Source: Prosthecobacter sp. (GTDB taxonomy: Bacteria; Verrucomicrobiota; Verrucomicrobiia; Verrucomicrobiales; Verrucomicrobiaceae). From it: DNA of 64,000 nucleotides. The translations under genes were made by a program, and so were the position numbers. Under the pieces are notes generated by a model. It worked only from the letters and a program-made list of their open reading frames with translations, made no database searches and had not been told where the DNA came from. The DNA lies in NCBI GenBank assembly GCA_019186985.1, contig JABARQ010000011.1:124001-188000 (forward strand), in the 5' to 3' direction. This document shows, one piece after another, positions 45,428 to 54,102 of the stretch; position 1 is the first letter of the stretch; each line of letters starts with the position of its first letter.

Positions 45428-46891
45428 TCAGTTGTCAGCGGTCTTCGCGGCCTTGCCTTTTTTGCCGCCCCTGCCCTTGCCGGGCTTCTTGTCGCCGCCG
45501 TCTTCACTTCCGTTGCCACCTTTGCCGCCGGAGGTGGGTTTTGCCTCCTCCCTGGGGAACACGGCCGCCAGACGCGCCTTGATTTCGCTGGTGCCGACAT
45601 CGCCGGCGAGGTTTGTCCACTCGTTGGGGTCGTTGTCGTGGTCGTAGAGCTCCTCGCTGCCGTCGGCATAACGGATGTAGCGCCAGCGGGAGTCGCGGGC
45701 GGAGTGGTTGCCCTTGCCGTGGGTGCAGACGGCGACCTCGCTCCAGGTGGCCTTGGGATCCTCCAGCAGGGGCAGCAGGCTCGCCCCCTTGACGTGTGCG
45801 GGCAAGGGCAGGCCGGCGAGCTGGCAGAGCGTGGGATAGAGGTTCGTGTAGTCCACGGGCGCCGTGCAGATGCTTCCCGGCCGGGTGACGCCAGGTGCCA
45901 CGATTGCAAAGCTGGTTCGCGTGGTCTCCTCCCAGAGGGCGAACTTGCGCCAGTGCTGCTTTTCACCCAGGGCCCAGCCGTGGTCGGTCCACCAGATGAT
46001 GACGGTGTTGTCCTTGCGCGGGCTGGCGTCGAGACCATCGAGCAGGCGGCCCACCTGGTCATCGAGAAAGGAGATGGTGGCGAGGTAGGCCTGCACGGCC
46101 TTGTGCCATTGATTGCCCTGAAGGACCTTGGCATGGTCGCCCTCAGGCCTGGCCATCTTCACCCCGGCGGGAGGGATGTCGGCCAGGTCATCCTCCTTCA
46201 CGACGGGAAGTTTGATGCTGTCGAGCGGGAAGCGGTCGAAGTATTCCTTCGGCACATACCAGGGCAGGTGCGGCTTGACATAGCCGACACCCAGGAAGAG
46301 GGGCTTGTCTGCCGGGGCGGTCCTGAGGTGGTTGACGGCCCAGTCGGTGAGCTTGTAATCACCCATGTCCGATGGCTTCGCATCGACCGGCCCCCAGTCG
46401 AAGTGGCCGTTCTTCAGGCCGTTCATGTTGGCGTCGTGTTCGTTGATGCTTGGGAAAAGCCCGGACCACTCCGTCCAGCTGTCCGTGCGACCCTCGCTTC
46501 CATAGCCGTGGTAGATCTTGCCTCCGCCCCGGGTGTTGTAGCCCTGGGCGAGGAAGTGGCGGTTGATCGTCTGCACATCCTTCAGGACGCCCTGGGCGGG
46601 GTCGCCATTGGTGTAGATGCCGGTGGTCCAGGGGCGCAGTCCGCTCATGAGGGCGGCGCGAGAAGGGTTGCAGGCCGGCGCTGCGCAGTGGGCGTTGGTG
46701 AAGGCCATGCCGCGCGCCACGAGCCTGTCGATGTTGGGCGTCCTGGCCTGTGGGTGGCCGCCGAGGTAGGTGGTCCAGTCGTTCAGGTCATCGACTGCAA
46801 TGAAAAGCACGTCGGGTTTGTCGGCCGCCTGAAGCGGCAGGACCAGCAGGACCAGCAGGGCCAGCAGGGCGGGGAGAAGGCGTTTGATCAT
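45428..46891 (-). CDS. Secreted sulfatase (iduronate-2-sulfatase-like)
   Basis: 487 residues from ATG 46891; signal peptide MIKRLLPALLALLVLLVLPL. The formylglycine site is CNPSR (C74-R78) inside AACNPSRAALMSG-like sequence. Metal-binding VDDLNDW, the GGHP block and WTDHGWALGEKQHW are typical of the S1 sulfatase family. The C-terminus is a Gly/Lys-rich tail ending KGKAAKTADN. It removes sulfate from a glycan, substrate unknown. It needs a formylglycine-generating enzyme not seen here. It lies 76 bp after a second sulfatase gene. Confidence 0.9.
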   Translation of the reverse strand: MIKRLLPALLALLVLLVLPLQAADKPDVLFIAVDDLNDWTTYLGGHPQARTPNIDRLVARGMAFTNAHCAAPACNPSRAALMSGLRPWTTGIYTNGDPAQGVLKDVQTINRHFLAQGYNTRGGGKIYHGYGSEGRTDSWTEWSGLFPSINEHDANMNGLKNGHFDWGPVDAKPSDMGDYKLTDWAVNHLRTAPADKPLFLGVGYVKPHLPWYVPKEYFDRFPLDSIKLPVVKEDDLADIPPAGVKMARPEGDHAKVLQGNQWHKAVQAYLATISFLDDQVGRLLDGLDASPRKDNTVIIWWTDHGWALGEKQHWRKFALWEETTRTSFAIVAPGVTRPGSICTAPVDYTNLYPTLCQLAGLPLPAHVKGASLLPLLEDPKATWSEVAVCTHGKGNHSARDSRWRYIRYADGSEELYDHDNDPNEWTNLAGDVGTSEIKARLAAVFPREEAKPTSGGKGGNGSEDGGDKKPGKGRGGKKGKAAKTADN

Positions 46892-46967
46892 GGCGGGCGC
46901 TGGGAACGATTGGCGCCGAAGACTCTTGCAGTGGTTTGCCCTTGCCTGCCACAGCGCAGCCATCAGC

Positions 46968-48401
46968 CTACTCCTTCATGCGTCCGGGCTCCCGGGTGCC
47001 CTTGCCCCTGGGCTGTTTCTTCAGGCTGTCGCCAAGTTCGACGCGGATGGCTTCGGCGTATCCTTCTAGCCTGGTGACTTCCTCCGGGAACTGGGCGGCG
47101 ATGTTTTTGGATTCGCTGATGTCGGAGTAAAGGTCGTAAAGTTCCGGGCTGTCGATGGCCTGCTGCTTGTAGAGCACGGGGATGCCGTTCACGGCCTTGT
47201 CGGTGACGCCCTGCATGCTGCGGTACTTGTGAGGAAGCTGGAGCTTCCAGCGCCCGTCCCCGCTGGTGATGGCCTGCAGCTGGTTCTGCTCATAATAAAA
47301 GGCGTAGAATTCATGCGGGTTGCGGGCGTCCGGGGCGCCGCTGACGATGGGCCAGCAGTTGAGGCCGTCGATCGGATGCTCCGGCAGGCTCGCGCCGATG
47401 ACGTGGGCGACCGTGGGCAGGATGTCGATGGTCATCATCATGGTGTCGGTGGTGGTGCCTGCGGGGATCCTGCCGGGCCACTTCATCAGGCCGCTCACCC
47501 GGGTTCCGCCCTCCCAGCAGGTGCCCTTGCCCTCGCGCAGCGGACCGGCGCTGCCTGCGTGGTCGCCATAGCTGAGCCAGGGTCCGTTGTCGGAGGTGAA
47601 GATGACCCAGGTGTTTTCCTCCAGGCCGTTTTCCTTCAGGGTGTCGAGGACCTGGCCGACGGACCAGTCCACCTCCAGCATGACATCGGCGAAGAGACCC
47701 TTGCCTGACCTGCCCTTGAACTTGTCGCTCACAAAAAGCGGCACATGCACCATGCTGTGCGCCAGGTAGAGGAAGAAGGGCCGGTCCTTGTTCTTCTCGA
47801 TGAAGCGCACGCTGCGCTCCGTGTAGTCGGTGGTGAGGTGCGTCTGGTCCTCCGGCGTCACCTCCTCGTCCACCACCCGGTCATTCTCCACCATCGGCAA
47901 TTTTGGATAGGCGCCCTTCCTGGCCTGGGGATGGAAGGGCCACATGTCGTTGGAGTAGGGCAGGCCGTAGTATTCGTCAAAACCATGCCGTGTTGGCAGA
48001 AAGGCCGGAAGCGAGCCCAGGTGCCATTTGCCGACGGCGGCGGTGGCGTAGCCCTTCTGCTTCACCAGCTCGGCAAGGGTCATTTCATCGGAGTGAATGC
48101 CATGCATGGCCGAGGGGCCGAGCGCGCCGTGCATGCCGATCCGGTTCGGGTAGCAGCCGGTGAGAAGGGCGGTGCGGGAGGCCGAGCAGACGGGCTGGGC
48201 GACGTGGAAGTTGGTGAACTTGCGGCCCTCCTTGGCGAGGCGGTCGATGTTGGGTGTTTCGTAGCCCTGCGCACCAAAGCAGCTCACGTCGGCATAGCCC
48301 ATGTCGTCCATGAAGATGACGACAAGGTTGGGTGTCGACGGGACGGCGAAGGCTCCGGAGGCGATGGCAAGGCAGGCGAGCAGGGGACGGAGGCTGGACA
48401 T
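46968..48401 (-). CDS. Secreted sulfatase (arylsulfatase A-like)
   Basis: 477 residues from ATG 48401 with a signal peptide (1-19). The active site CSASR (C72-R76) is a cysteine-type formylglycine motif. MDDMGYADVSCFGAQGYETPNIDRL, VGKWHLGS and TSDNGPWLSYGDHAGS are classical arylsulfatase A/GALNS features. It is likely to release sulfate from polysaccharide or glycolipid. The paired sulfatase follows on the same strand, so both probably act on one sulfated glycan. Confidence 0.92.
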   Translation of the reverse strand: MSSLRPLLACLAIASGAFAVPSTPNLVVIFMDDMGYADVSCFGAQGYETPNIDRLAKEGRKFTNFHVAQPVCSASRTALLTGCYPNRIGMHGALGPSAMHGIHSDEMTLAELVKQKGYATAAVGKWHLGSLPAFLPTRHGFDEYYGLPYSNDMWPFHPQARKGAYPKLPMVENDRVVDEEVTPEDQTHLTTDYTERSVRFIEKNKDRPFFLYLAHSMVHVPLFVSDKFKGRSGKGLFADVMLEVDWSVGQVLDTLKENGLEENTWVIFTSDNGPWLSYGDHAGSAGPLREGKGTCWEGGTRVSGLMKWPGRIPAGTTTDTMMMTIDILPTVAHVIGASLPEHPIDGLNCWPIVSGAPDARNPHEFYAFYYEQNQLQAITSGDGRWKLQLPHKYRSMQGVTDKAVNGIPVLYKQQAIDSPELYDLYSDISESKNIAAQFPEEVTRLEGYAEAIRVELGDSLKKQPRGKGTREPGRMKE

Positions 48402-48454
48402 GGTGATTGTCAGCAAACGCGGCCCGCTCCTGCTTTTGTCAGCCTTCCGAGCAA

Positions 48455-49780
48455 TCAGGCCGCGAGCTCACGCAGCAGGGCCTGGTTCAGGCGGATGCCC
48501 GCCTCAAGGTTGGCGACGGGGAAGTTTTCGTTGGGCGCATGGGCCTGACAGTCCGGCAGGGCGAGGCCGAGGAGCAGGGTGTCGGCCTTCAGCACATCCT
48601 TGAAAGCCTGCACGATGGGGATGCTGCCCCCTTCGCGGATGAGCGCAATGTTGCCGCCGAAGGTTTCCTGCAGCGCCCGCTGAGCTGCCTGTCCGAGCGG
48701 TGAGTGCGGGTCCATCAGATAGGCCATGCCGGTGTGGCCGCGCTTGATCTCGAGCCTGACGGAGGGCGGTGCCTTGGCGCGCAGATGAGTCTCGGCCAGG
48801 TCGAGGACCCGTTCCGGATCCTGGTCGGGAACGAGCCTGAAGCTGAGCTTGAAGAAGGCTTCGCGGGCGATCACGGTCTTCGAGCCTTCACCCTGGTAGC
48901 CACCGCCGATGCCGTTGACCTCGGCGGTCGGACGCGCCCAGCGGCGCTCTCGCTCGGTATAACCAGGTTCGCCGAAAAGGGCGGGGGAGCCGGTGAGCGA
49001 GAGCGTCTCCGCGTCTCCGTCACCAAGCGAGCTCCAGGCGCTGCGCTCCCAGTCCTGAAGGTCGCGAACGCCGTCGTAGAAGCCGGGGATGAGCACGCGG
49101 CCCTCGTCATCGTGCAGGCTGGAGACGAGTCTTGCCGCCATGGTGGCCGGATTGGCCACCGCGCCGCCGAAGATGCCGGAGTGCAGGTCGATGGACGGAC
49201 CATGGACCTTCACCTCCATGCAGGCGATGCCGCGCAGGCCGTAGGTGAAGGTGCCGACGCCCTCGCCGACCATGCCGGTGTCCGAGATGGCCACGACATC
49301 GCAGGCAAGCTCATCGCGGTGGGCTTCGAGGAAGGGCTTGAGGTTCGGGCTGCCGATCTCCTCCTCGCCTTCAAAAAGGATGGTCAGGTTCACCGGCAGG
49401 TCGCCTTCCCGGGCCAGGGTTTCGGCAATGCCGGACACATGGGCGATGAGCTGGCCCTTGTTGTCGGTGGAGCCACGGCAGAAAATGCGGCCGCCGCGGA
49501 GGGTCGGCTCAAAGGCGGGGCTCTTCCACTCGTTCAGAGGTTCGGCGGGCTGCACGTCATAGTGGCCGTAGAGCAGGACGGTGCGGCGTCCGGGCAGGTG
49601 CCTGTTTTTCGCGACCAGGATCGGATGACCTGGAGTTTCATGGAGCGCGGCGGTGAGGCCCATGCCTGAAAGCTTGTTCATCAGCCACTCCGCGCAGGCC
49701 CGCACGTCGGGCCGGTGCTTGGAATCCGTGGAGACGCTGGGAAAACGCAGGCAGGTGAGGAGGTCTTCGAGGGCTGACAT
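48455..49780 (-). CDS. M20 family metallopeptidase (dipeptidase/CNDP-like)
   Basis: 441 residues. M20 zinc-site features: LLYGHYDVQPAEP (H73, D75), GSTDNKGQ, FEGEEEIGS (E139-E141) and DTGMVGEG; a lid domain lies in the middle (about 190-330). Members with this start and the GHYDVQP motif cleave dipeptides or N-acyl amino acids. No signal peptide, so cytoplasmic. It may process peptides or cell-wall fragments. Confidence 0.9.
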   Translation of the reverse strand: MSALEDLLTCLRFPSVSTDSKHRPDVRACAEWLMNKLSGMGLTAALHETPGHPILVAKNRHLPGRRTVLLYGHYDVQPAEPLNEWKSPAFEPTLRGGRIFCRGSTDNKGQLIAHVSGIAETLAREGDLPVNLTILFEGEEEIGSPNLKPFLEAHRDELACDVVAISDTGMVGEGVGTFTYGLRGIACMEVKVHGPSIDLHSGIFGGAVANPATMAARLVSSLHDDEGRVLIPGFYDGVRDLQDWERSAWSSLGDGDAETLSLTGSPALFGEPGYTERERRWARPTAEVNGIGGGYQGEGSKTVIAREAFFKLSFRLVPDQDPERVLDLAETHLRAKAPPSVRLEIKRGHTGMAYLMDPHSPLGQAAQRALQETFGGNIALIREGGSIPIVQAFKDVLKADTLLLGLALPDCQAHAPNENFPVANLEAGIRLNQALLRELAA

Positions 49781-49825
49781 GGGTGAGGTTGGGATGTTCG
49801 CGAGAGCCTGCGCGTGCGCAAGTGA

Positions 49826-52150
49826 TCACACCAGCCTGGCGAAGCCCTGCTGGGCCCCCTGGACGGCCTCCAGGGGAGTCGTGGCAACGATGGCGAGTGT
49901 TTCATCCAGGGCGGCCAGCATGGCGGCGACGTTCTCCTCGTTGTGCGCCCAGGTCACGTAGAGCTGGCTGGACATGAGAAAGCCGCGCTCAAGCATGAGG
50001 CGGATCATCAGCGGCTTGGCCGCCGGATTGCCGAACAACAAGGAGGGCGCGCAGGGCATGCCGCCGGACTTGAGGCCTAACGAAGGATGTCGTGCCGCCA
50101 CCTCTCGCAGGCCGGCCTGGAGGCTTTCACCCAGCGCCCAGACATGCCTTTGCACGCCTTCACGCCGCATCTTGCCAATGCAGGCCAGGGAGGCGGCCGT
50201 GCCGACGCCGTCGGTCCAGTAGCTGCTGGAGATGAAGCTCGGGTTGGCGGCGTCCATGACCTCGTCACGGCCGATGACGGCGCCGGCGGGATAGCCGTTG
50301 CTCATGGCCTTGGCATAGACGGCGATGTCCGGCTCGATGCCCAGGACGGAGGCCGCGCCAGGAAAGCCGAAGCGCCAGCCGCTGGTCACTTCGTCGAGCA
50401 CAAAAAACGCGCCGGCTGCATGGCAGGAACGGATGACCTCGTGCAGGAAGTTGTCGCGGGGAAGTTCGCTGCGCATCGGCTCCATCACCACGGCGGCGAG
50501 CCTGCCGTCGAGCTTCTGAAGCGCGGTGCGGAAGGATTCGGGATCGTTGTAACGGAAGGGCGCCGCCGTGCCGGCGAGTTCACGCGGCACGCCCAGGGGC
50601 TGGAGGCCGGGCAGCAGGTGGCCGTCGAGGGCTGCATCATCACCGAGGTTGGCCGCGAGATACCAGTCGTTCCAGCCATGGTAGCCGCAGAAGGCCACGC
50701 CGCTTCTGCCCGTGGCGGCGCGGGCGATGCGCACCGCCAGGCCGAGCGCCTCGCCGCCTCCGCGGGCGTAACGAACTTTGCCAGCCCAGGGATGCAGGTC
50801 GAGCAGCAGCTCGGCCAGGGCGACCTCGTCCGGCGAGGCCAGGGTGGCGTAGCTGCCGAGGTTCACCCGGCGTTTGACGGCGGCGTTCACCTCTTCGTCG
50901 GCGTGGCCGAGAAGGATGGCGCCGACCCCGCCGGTGAAGTCGGTGTAACGTCGGCCGTCGAGGTCCCAGATCCAGGCGCCCTTGGCGCGTGAAAAATAGG
51001 AGGGCCAGGTCTGGGGATCGAAGAGATGGGCCCGTTTGGAAAGCAGGCCGGTGCCGCAGGAGATCTTGGTTTTCGCCTCCTCCCAGAGCCTTGGGCCGGA
51101 AAGGGGGCTGGGATCCGCCTTTCCCGTTTCGTCCGTTGTTCCAGGGGCCGGACGGGCGCCACTGACCAGGCGCAGGGCGTTTTCACGGAAGATGTCCTCA
51201 AGATCTCCCTGGGTCATGCCGGTGTCCTCGCAGGCTTCGCGGAGGCATAGGAGGGATTCGATGCCGACCGTCGTGTACTGGCCGAAGACGGTCAGCTTGT
51301 CCATGCCGAGATCCGGGTGGATCCAGGTGAAGCCGTCACCCTGGGTGATGCAGGAGCCGCGCAGCTCGCTCACCATGTAATCGCTGCCCCAGAGCACGCG
51401 GCGCGGGCCTAGGATCTCGATCGCGGCGCGGAAGGCTCCGGCCTGGGTCACTGCGGAGGTGTCGACAACGGCGTTGTCGAGATCGATGAGGTGATGCAGG
51501 CCCTCACGGGCATGGCGGTAGTTGAAGGAGCGGGCCACATGCGCCAGCACCAGCCGGCAGCGCGGGTAGCGGCGGCAGAGCCGGCGCAGGGACTCGATGT
51601 TGCGAGGGTCGGTGATGCCGCCGGCCAGCATGATGTGCAGCATCATGATGCCGTTGTGATCATGACAGGCCTCCCACATCCACTCCGGGGCAAAGGACTC
51701 AACCTCGGCCTCGCGAGTGTCCGGCACGTCGGCATAGAGCCGATAGGGCTTGATGCCCACGAACACTCCCGAGCCGAGCAGCCTGCGAACCTCGGCCGGG
51801 TCATCCGAGGGGGCCGCAAGTACGAGGGCGCGGGAGCTTGTGGACGTGTTGACCTGCGACTGCACCCAGGCGTTTTCCCCGGCCCGGTCGTTGCCAGCGC
51901 TGGGATAACCAAAAAAGAGACCATCGACCTCGCGGCCCGGCATCCACAGGCGCATCGCCTCATGGAAATCCGCGAGGCCGTAGCCGCGATTTTCATCGAG
52001 GAACGCCGGCCTTTTTCCTTCGGCAAAGTGCCGGCTGTGAAACAGGTGAGTGTGGGCGTCGAAAACCCGGGCGGGCACGAAGCCGTCGAGGGCGCGGCTC
52101 AGCAGCCTGCGGTCGGTGTCGTTGAGTTCGGTGACAAGCTTCAGGGACAT
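49826..52150 (-). CDS. Fusion of amidohydrolase and class III (glutamate-1-semialdehyde-type) aminotransferase
   Basis: 774 residues. Residues 1-330 form an amidohydrolase_2/TIM-barrel metal hydrolase: FDAHTHLF (D31, H33, H35), GIKPYRLYADV, MLHIMLAGG, LVLAHVARSF and VLWGSDYM. After a linker, about 375-774 is a PLP class III aminotransferase: DLDGRRYTDFTGGVGAILLGH, FCGYHGWNDWYLA, FVLDEVTSGWRFGFPGA and YAKAMSNGYPAGAV with PLP lysine K614. Both halves look intact. Amidohydrolase plus aminotransferase could release an amine or acid and then transaminate it, perhaps in an amino-sugar or secondary-metabolite pathway. The substrate is not evident. No pathway neighbours. Confidence 0.88.
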   Translation of the reverse strand: MSLKLVTELNDTDRRLLSRALDGFVPARVFDAHTHLFHSRHFAEGKRPAFLDENRGYGLADFHEAMRLWMPGREVDGLFFGYPSAGNDRAGENAWVQSQVNTSTSSRALVLAAPSDDPAEVRRLLGSGVFVGIKPYRLYADVPDTREAEVESFAPEWMWEACHDHNGIMMLHIMLAGGITDPRNIESLRRLCRRYPRCRLVLAHVARSFNYRHAREGLHHLIDLDNAVVDTSAVTQAGAFRAAIEILGPRRVLWGSDYMVSELRGSCITQGDGFTWIHPDLGMDKLTVFGQYTTVGIESLLCLREACEDTGMTQGDLEDIFRENALRLVSGARPAPGTTDETGKADPSPLSGPRLWEEAKTKISCGTGLLSKRAHLFDPQTWPSYFSRAKGAWIWDLDGRRYTDFTGGVGAILLGHADEEVNAAVKRRVNLGSYATLASPDEVALAELLLDLHPWAGKVRYARGGGEALGLAVRIARAATGRSGVAFCGYHGWNDWYLAANLGDDAALDGHLLPGLQPLGVPRELAGTAAPFRYNDPESFRTALQKLDGRLAAVVMEPMRSELPRDNFLHEVIRSCHAAGAFFVLDEVTSGWRFGFPGAASVLGIEPDIAVYAKAMSNGYPAGAVIGRDEVMDAANPSFISSSYWTDGVGTAASLACIGKMRREGVQRHVWALGESLQAGLREVAARHPSLGLKSGGMPCAPSLLFGNPAAKPLMIRLMLERGFLMSSQLYVTWAHNEENVAAMLAALDETLAIVATTPLEAVQGAQQGFARLV

Positions 52151-52237
52151 GAAAGGGAACCTTCATGCCCCTGCGGCGGGACGCCAGGATTTGCTCCTGG
52201 TTCAACCGGCATACCAGACGGAGGCATCATGGGGCGG

Positions 52238-53320
52238 TCAGGCGCCAAACACCTTGTAGAACAGGAAGCCGAGGAGCGCCGTGGCAGGAATGGTGAGCAC
52301 CCAGGCCCAGATGATGCGCTCGACCACGCTCCACTGGATGGCGTTCCAGCGCTTCGCGGCGCCGACGCCCATGATGCTGGTGGTGATGGCGTGGGTGGTG
52401 GAGACCGGCATGCCGAGCTTGGCAGCGACAAACAGCACGGTGGCGGCGGTGGTTTCAGCCGCAAAGCCGTGCACCGGCTGCAGCTTCACCATCTTGTGGC
52501 CGAGGGTCTTGATGATGCGCCAGCCGCCTGCGGCGGTTCCTGCGGCCATGGTCAGGGCGCAGACCACCTTGATCCAGACGGGGATGTGGTCGCTTTTCTC
52601 ACCCAGGGATTCGATGCGCAGGAAGCCCAGCCAGCCGGGGATGTCATTGAGGTCGCCCGCCTTGGTGCCTGCGAGCAGGGCGAGGGCGATGATGCCCATG
52701 GTCTTCTGGGCGTCGTTCTGGCCATGGCTGAAGCCCATGAAGCCGGCGCTGAAGATCTGCAGCTTGCCGAAGGTTCTGCTGACGATCAGCGGGCGCATGG
52801 AATAACAAAGGGTTTGCAGCAGCCCCATGACCAGCAGGCCGATGACGAAGCCGGCGACGGGGGAGCTGAACATCGGAAGCACGACCTTGTAGAGGATGCC
52901 GCCGCCCTCATACCAGTGCTTGCCGGCCTCGGGTGCCTTGGACCAGATCAGGGCGTCCCAGTTGCCGCCGGCTGTGGCCAGGGTGGAGCCGACAAGCCCG
53001 CCGACGAGGGCATGGCTGGAGCTGGAAGGCATTCCGAACCACCAGGTGATCAGGTTCCAGACGATGCCGCCGGACAGCGCGCAGATGATGGTGGTGGTGT
53101 TGACAAACTGGCTGTCCACAAGGCCGGAGGAGATGGTCTTGGCGACAGCCGTGCCAAAAAGGGCGCCGACGAGGTTGGTCACCGCCGCCAGCACGATGGC
53201 CTGGCGCGGGGTCAGCACCTTCGTGGAGACCACGGTGGCGATGGAGTTCGCGGTGTCGTGGAAGCCGTTGATGTACTCAAAGATCAACGCGACCAGGACG
53301 ACGGTCAGGACAAGGGTCAT
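52238..53320 (-). CDS. Inorganic phosphate transporter (Pit family)
   Basis: 360 residues, about ten membrane helices. PHO4/Pit signatures are duplicated: NGFHDTANSIATVVSTKVL near the start and FMGFSHGQNDAQKTMGIIAL in the second half. GKVTTHAITTSIMGVGAA-type and WFGMPSSSSHALVGGLVGS loops are also present. Low-affinity proton- or metal-coupled phosphate uptake is expected. It lies 12 bp after the DUF47 gene, the standard regulatory partner. Confidence 0.94.
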   Translation of the reverse strand: MTLVLTVVLVALIFEYINGFHDTANSIATVVSTKVLTPRQAIVLAAVTNLVGALFGTAVAKTISSGLVDSQFVNTTTIICALSGGIVWNLITWWFGMPSSSSHALVGGLVGSTLATAGGNWDALIWSKAPEAGKHWYEGGGILYKVVLPMFSSPVAGFVIGLLVMGLLQTLCYSMRPLIVSRTFGKLQIFSAGFMGFSHGQNDAQKTMGIIALALLAGTKAGDLNDIPGWLGFLRIESLGEKSDHIPVWIKVVCALTMAAGTAAGGWRIIKTLGHKMVKLQPVHGFAAETTAATVLFVAAKLGMPVSTTHAITTSIMGVGAAKRWNAIQWSVVERIIWAWVLTIPATALLGFLFYKVFGA

Positions 53321-53332
53321 GAGCGTGCTGGA

Positions 53333-53962
53333 TCAGGAGTTTTTGAGGACGATGTGGGCGACGACGTTCCCGGCGTCGCGGCAGCGGTCCACGACCTTCT
53401 CGATGAGGTCGTAGAGGTCCTTCAGGATCACCACGGTCACGGGGTCCGTGGAGCCTGCATAGAGGTCGCGCAGGCATTCCAGGATCAGCTTGTCGGCGTC
53501 CCCCTCGACCTTCTGGAGCTGGTCGTTCAGCACTTTCACCCGCTCCAGGTGCAGCTTCCTAAGCTCGGAGATCATGGTGACGACGATGTCGGAGGCGGCG
53601 TCCATCAGCCTGATCTGGCGGCTGAAGTCCACGTCCTTGATGCGGTCGCGGGCGATCATGATGCGCTCGGCGATCTTCTCGGCGGTCTTGGGGATCTTGT
53701 AGAGGGAGTTGGCGAGGGACTCGATGTCCTCGCGCTCCAGCTCGGTGACGAAGGTCTTGCAGAGAGCCTCGTCGATCTGCTGGGTGACCTTCTTGTCCTC
53801 GCGGCGGGAGGCGGAGAAGGCGTCGAGGTTGTGGGCGGCGTCGGCGGGCGCGGAAAGCAGCTTGTGGAGGGCCTGGACGCTGGCACGAGCCTGGGTGGCG
53901 CTGGCGGCGAGCAGTTCAAAGAACACGTCTTTTTTGCCGAAGAGCTTCTGAAGGGAGATCAT
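53333..53962 (-). CDS. DUF47 (PhoU-like) Pit accessory protein
   Basis: 209 residues, all-helical. TIGR00153/DUF47 features: MISLQKLFGKKDVFFELLAASA, SRREDKKVTQQIDEALCKTFVTELEREDIESLANSL (split by helices) and ILKDLYDLIEKVVDRCRDAGNVVAHIVLKNS at the end. DUF47 proteins are PhoU-related regulators encoded next to Pit transporters and probably gate phosphate uptake. It is first in the two-gene operon. Confidence 0.93.
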   Translation of the reverse strand: MISLQKLFGKKDVFFELLAASATQARASVQALHKLLSAPADAAHNLDAFSASRREDKKVTQQIDEALCKTFVTELEREDIESLANSLYKIPKTAEKIAERIMIARDRIKDVDFSRQIRLMDAASDIVVTMISELRKLHLERVKVLNDQLQKVEGDADKLILECLRDLYAGSTDPVTVVILKDLYDLIEKVVDRCRDAGNVVAHIVLKNS

Positions 53963-54102
53963 GGGAGCTGGGTTGGGAGCCCGAAGTCAGACGGCAGGGG
54001 GCGCTAGGTGTCAAGTGACGATCCTTGGGGCCTTGCGGCTTCAATTGTGCCTCGAAACATCTCGACAGGCCTTTGCGTTACCAGTTTCTTCGTCATTCCT
54101 TC

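Noticed and set aside
51491-54007. 838-codon plus-strand frame across the fusion enzyme, pit and DUF47 genes
   Set aside because: It runs antisense to three well-identified genes and has low-complexity Gly/His/Asp composition typical of shadow frames. The same holds for 29555-32080 and 32151-33653.
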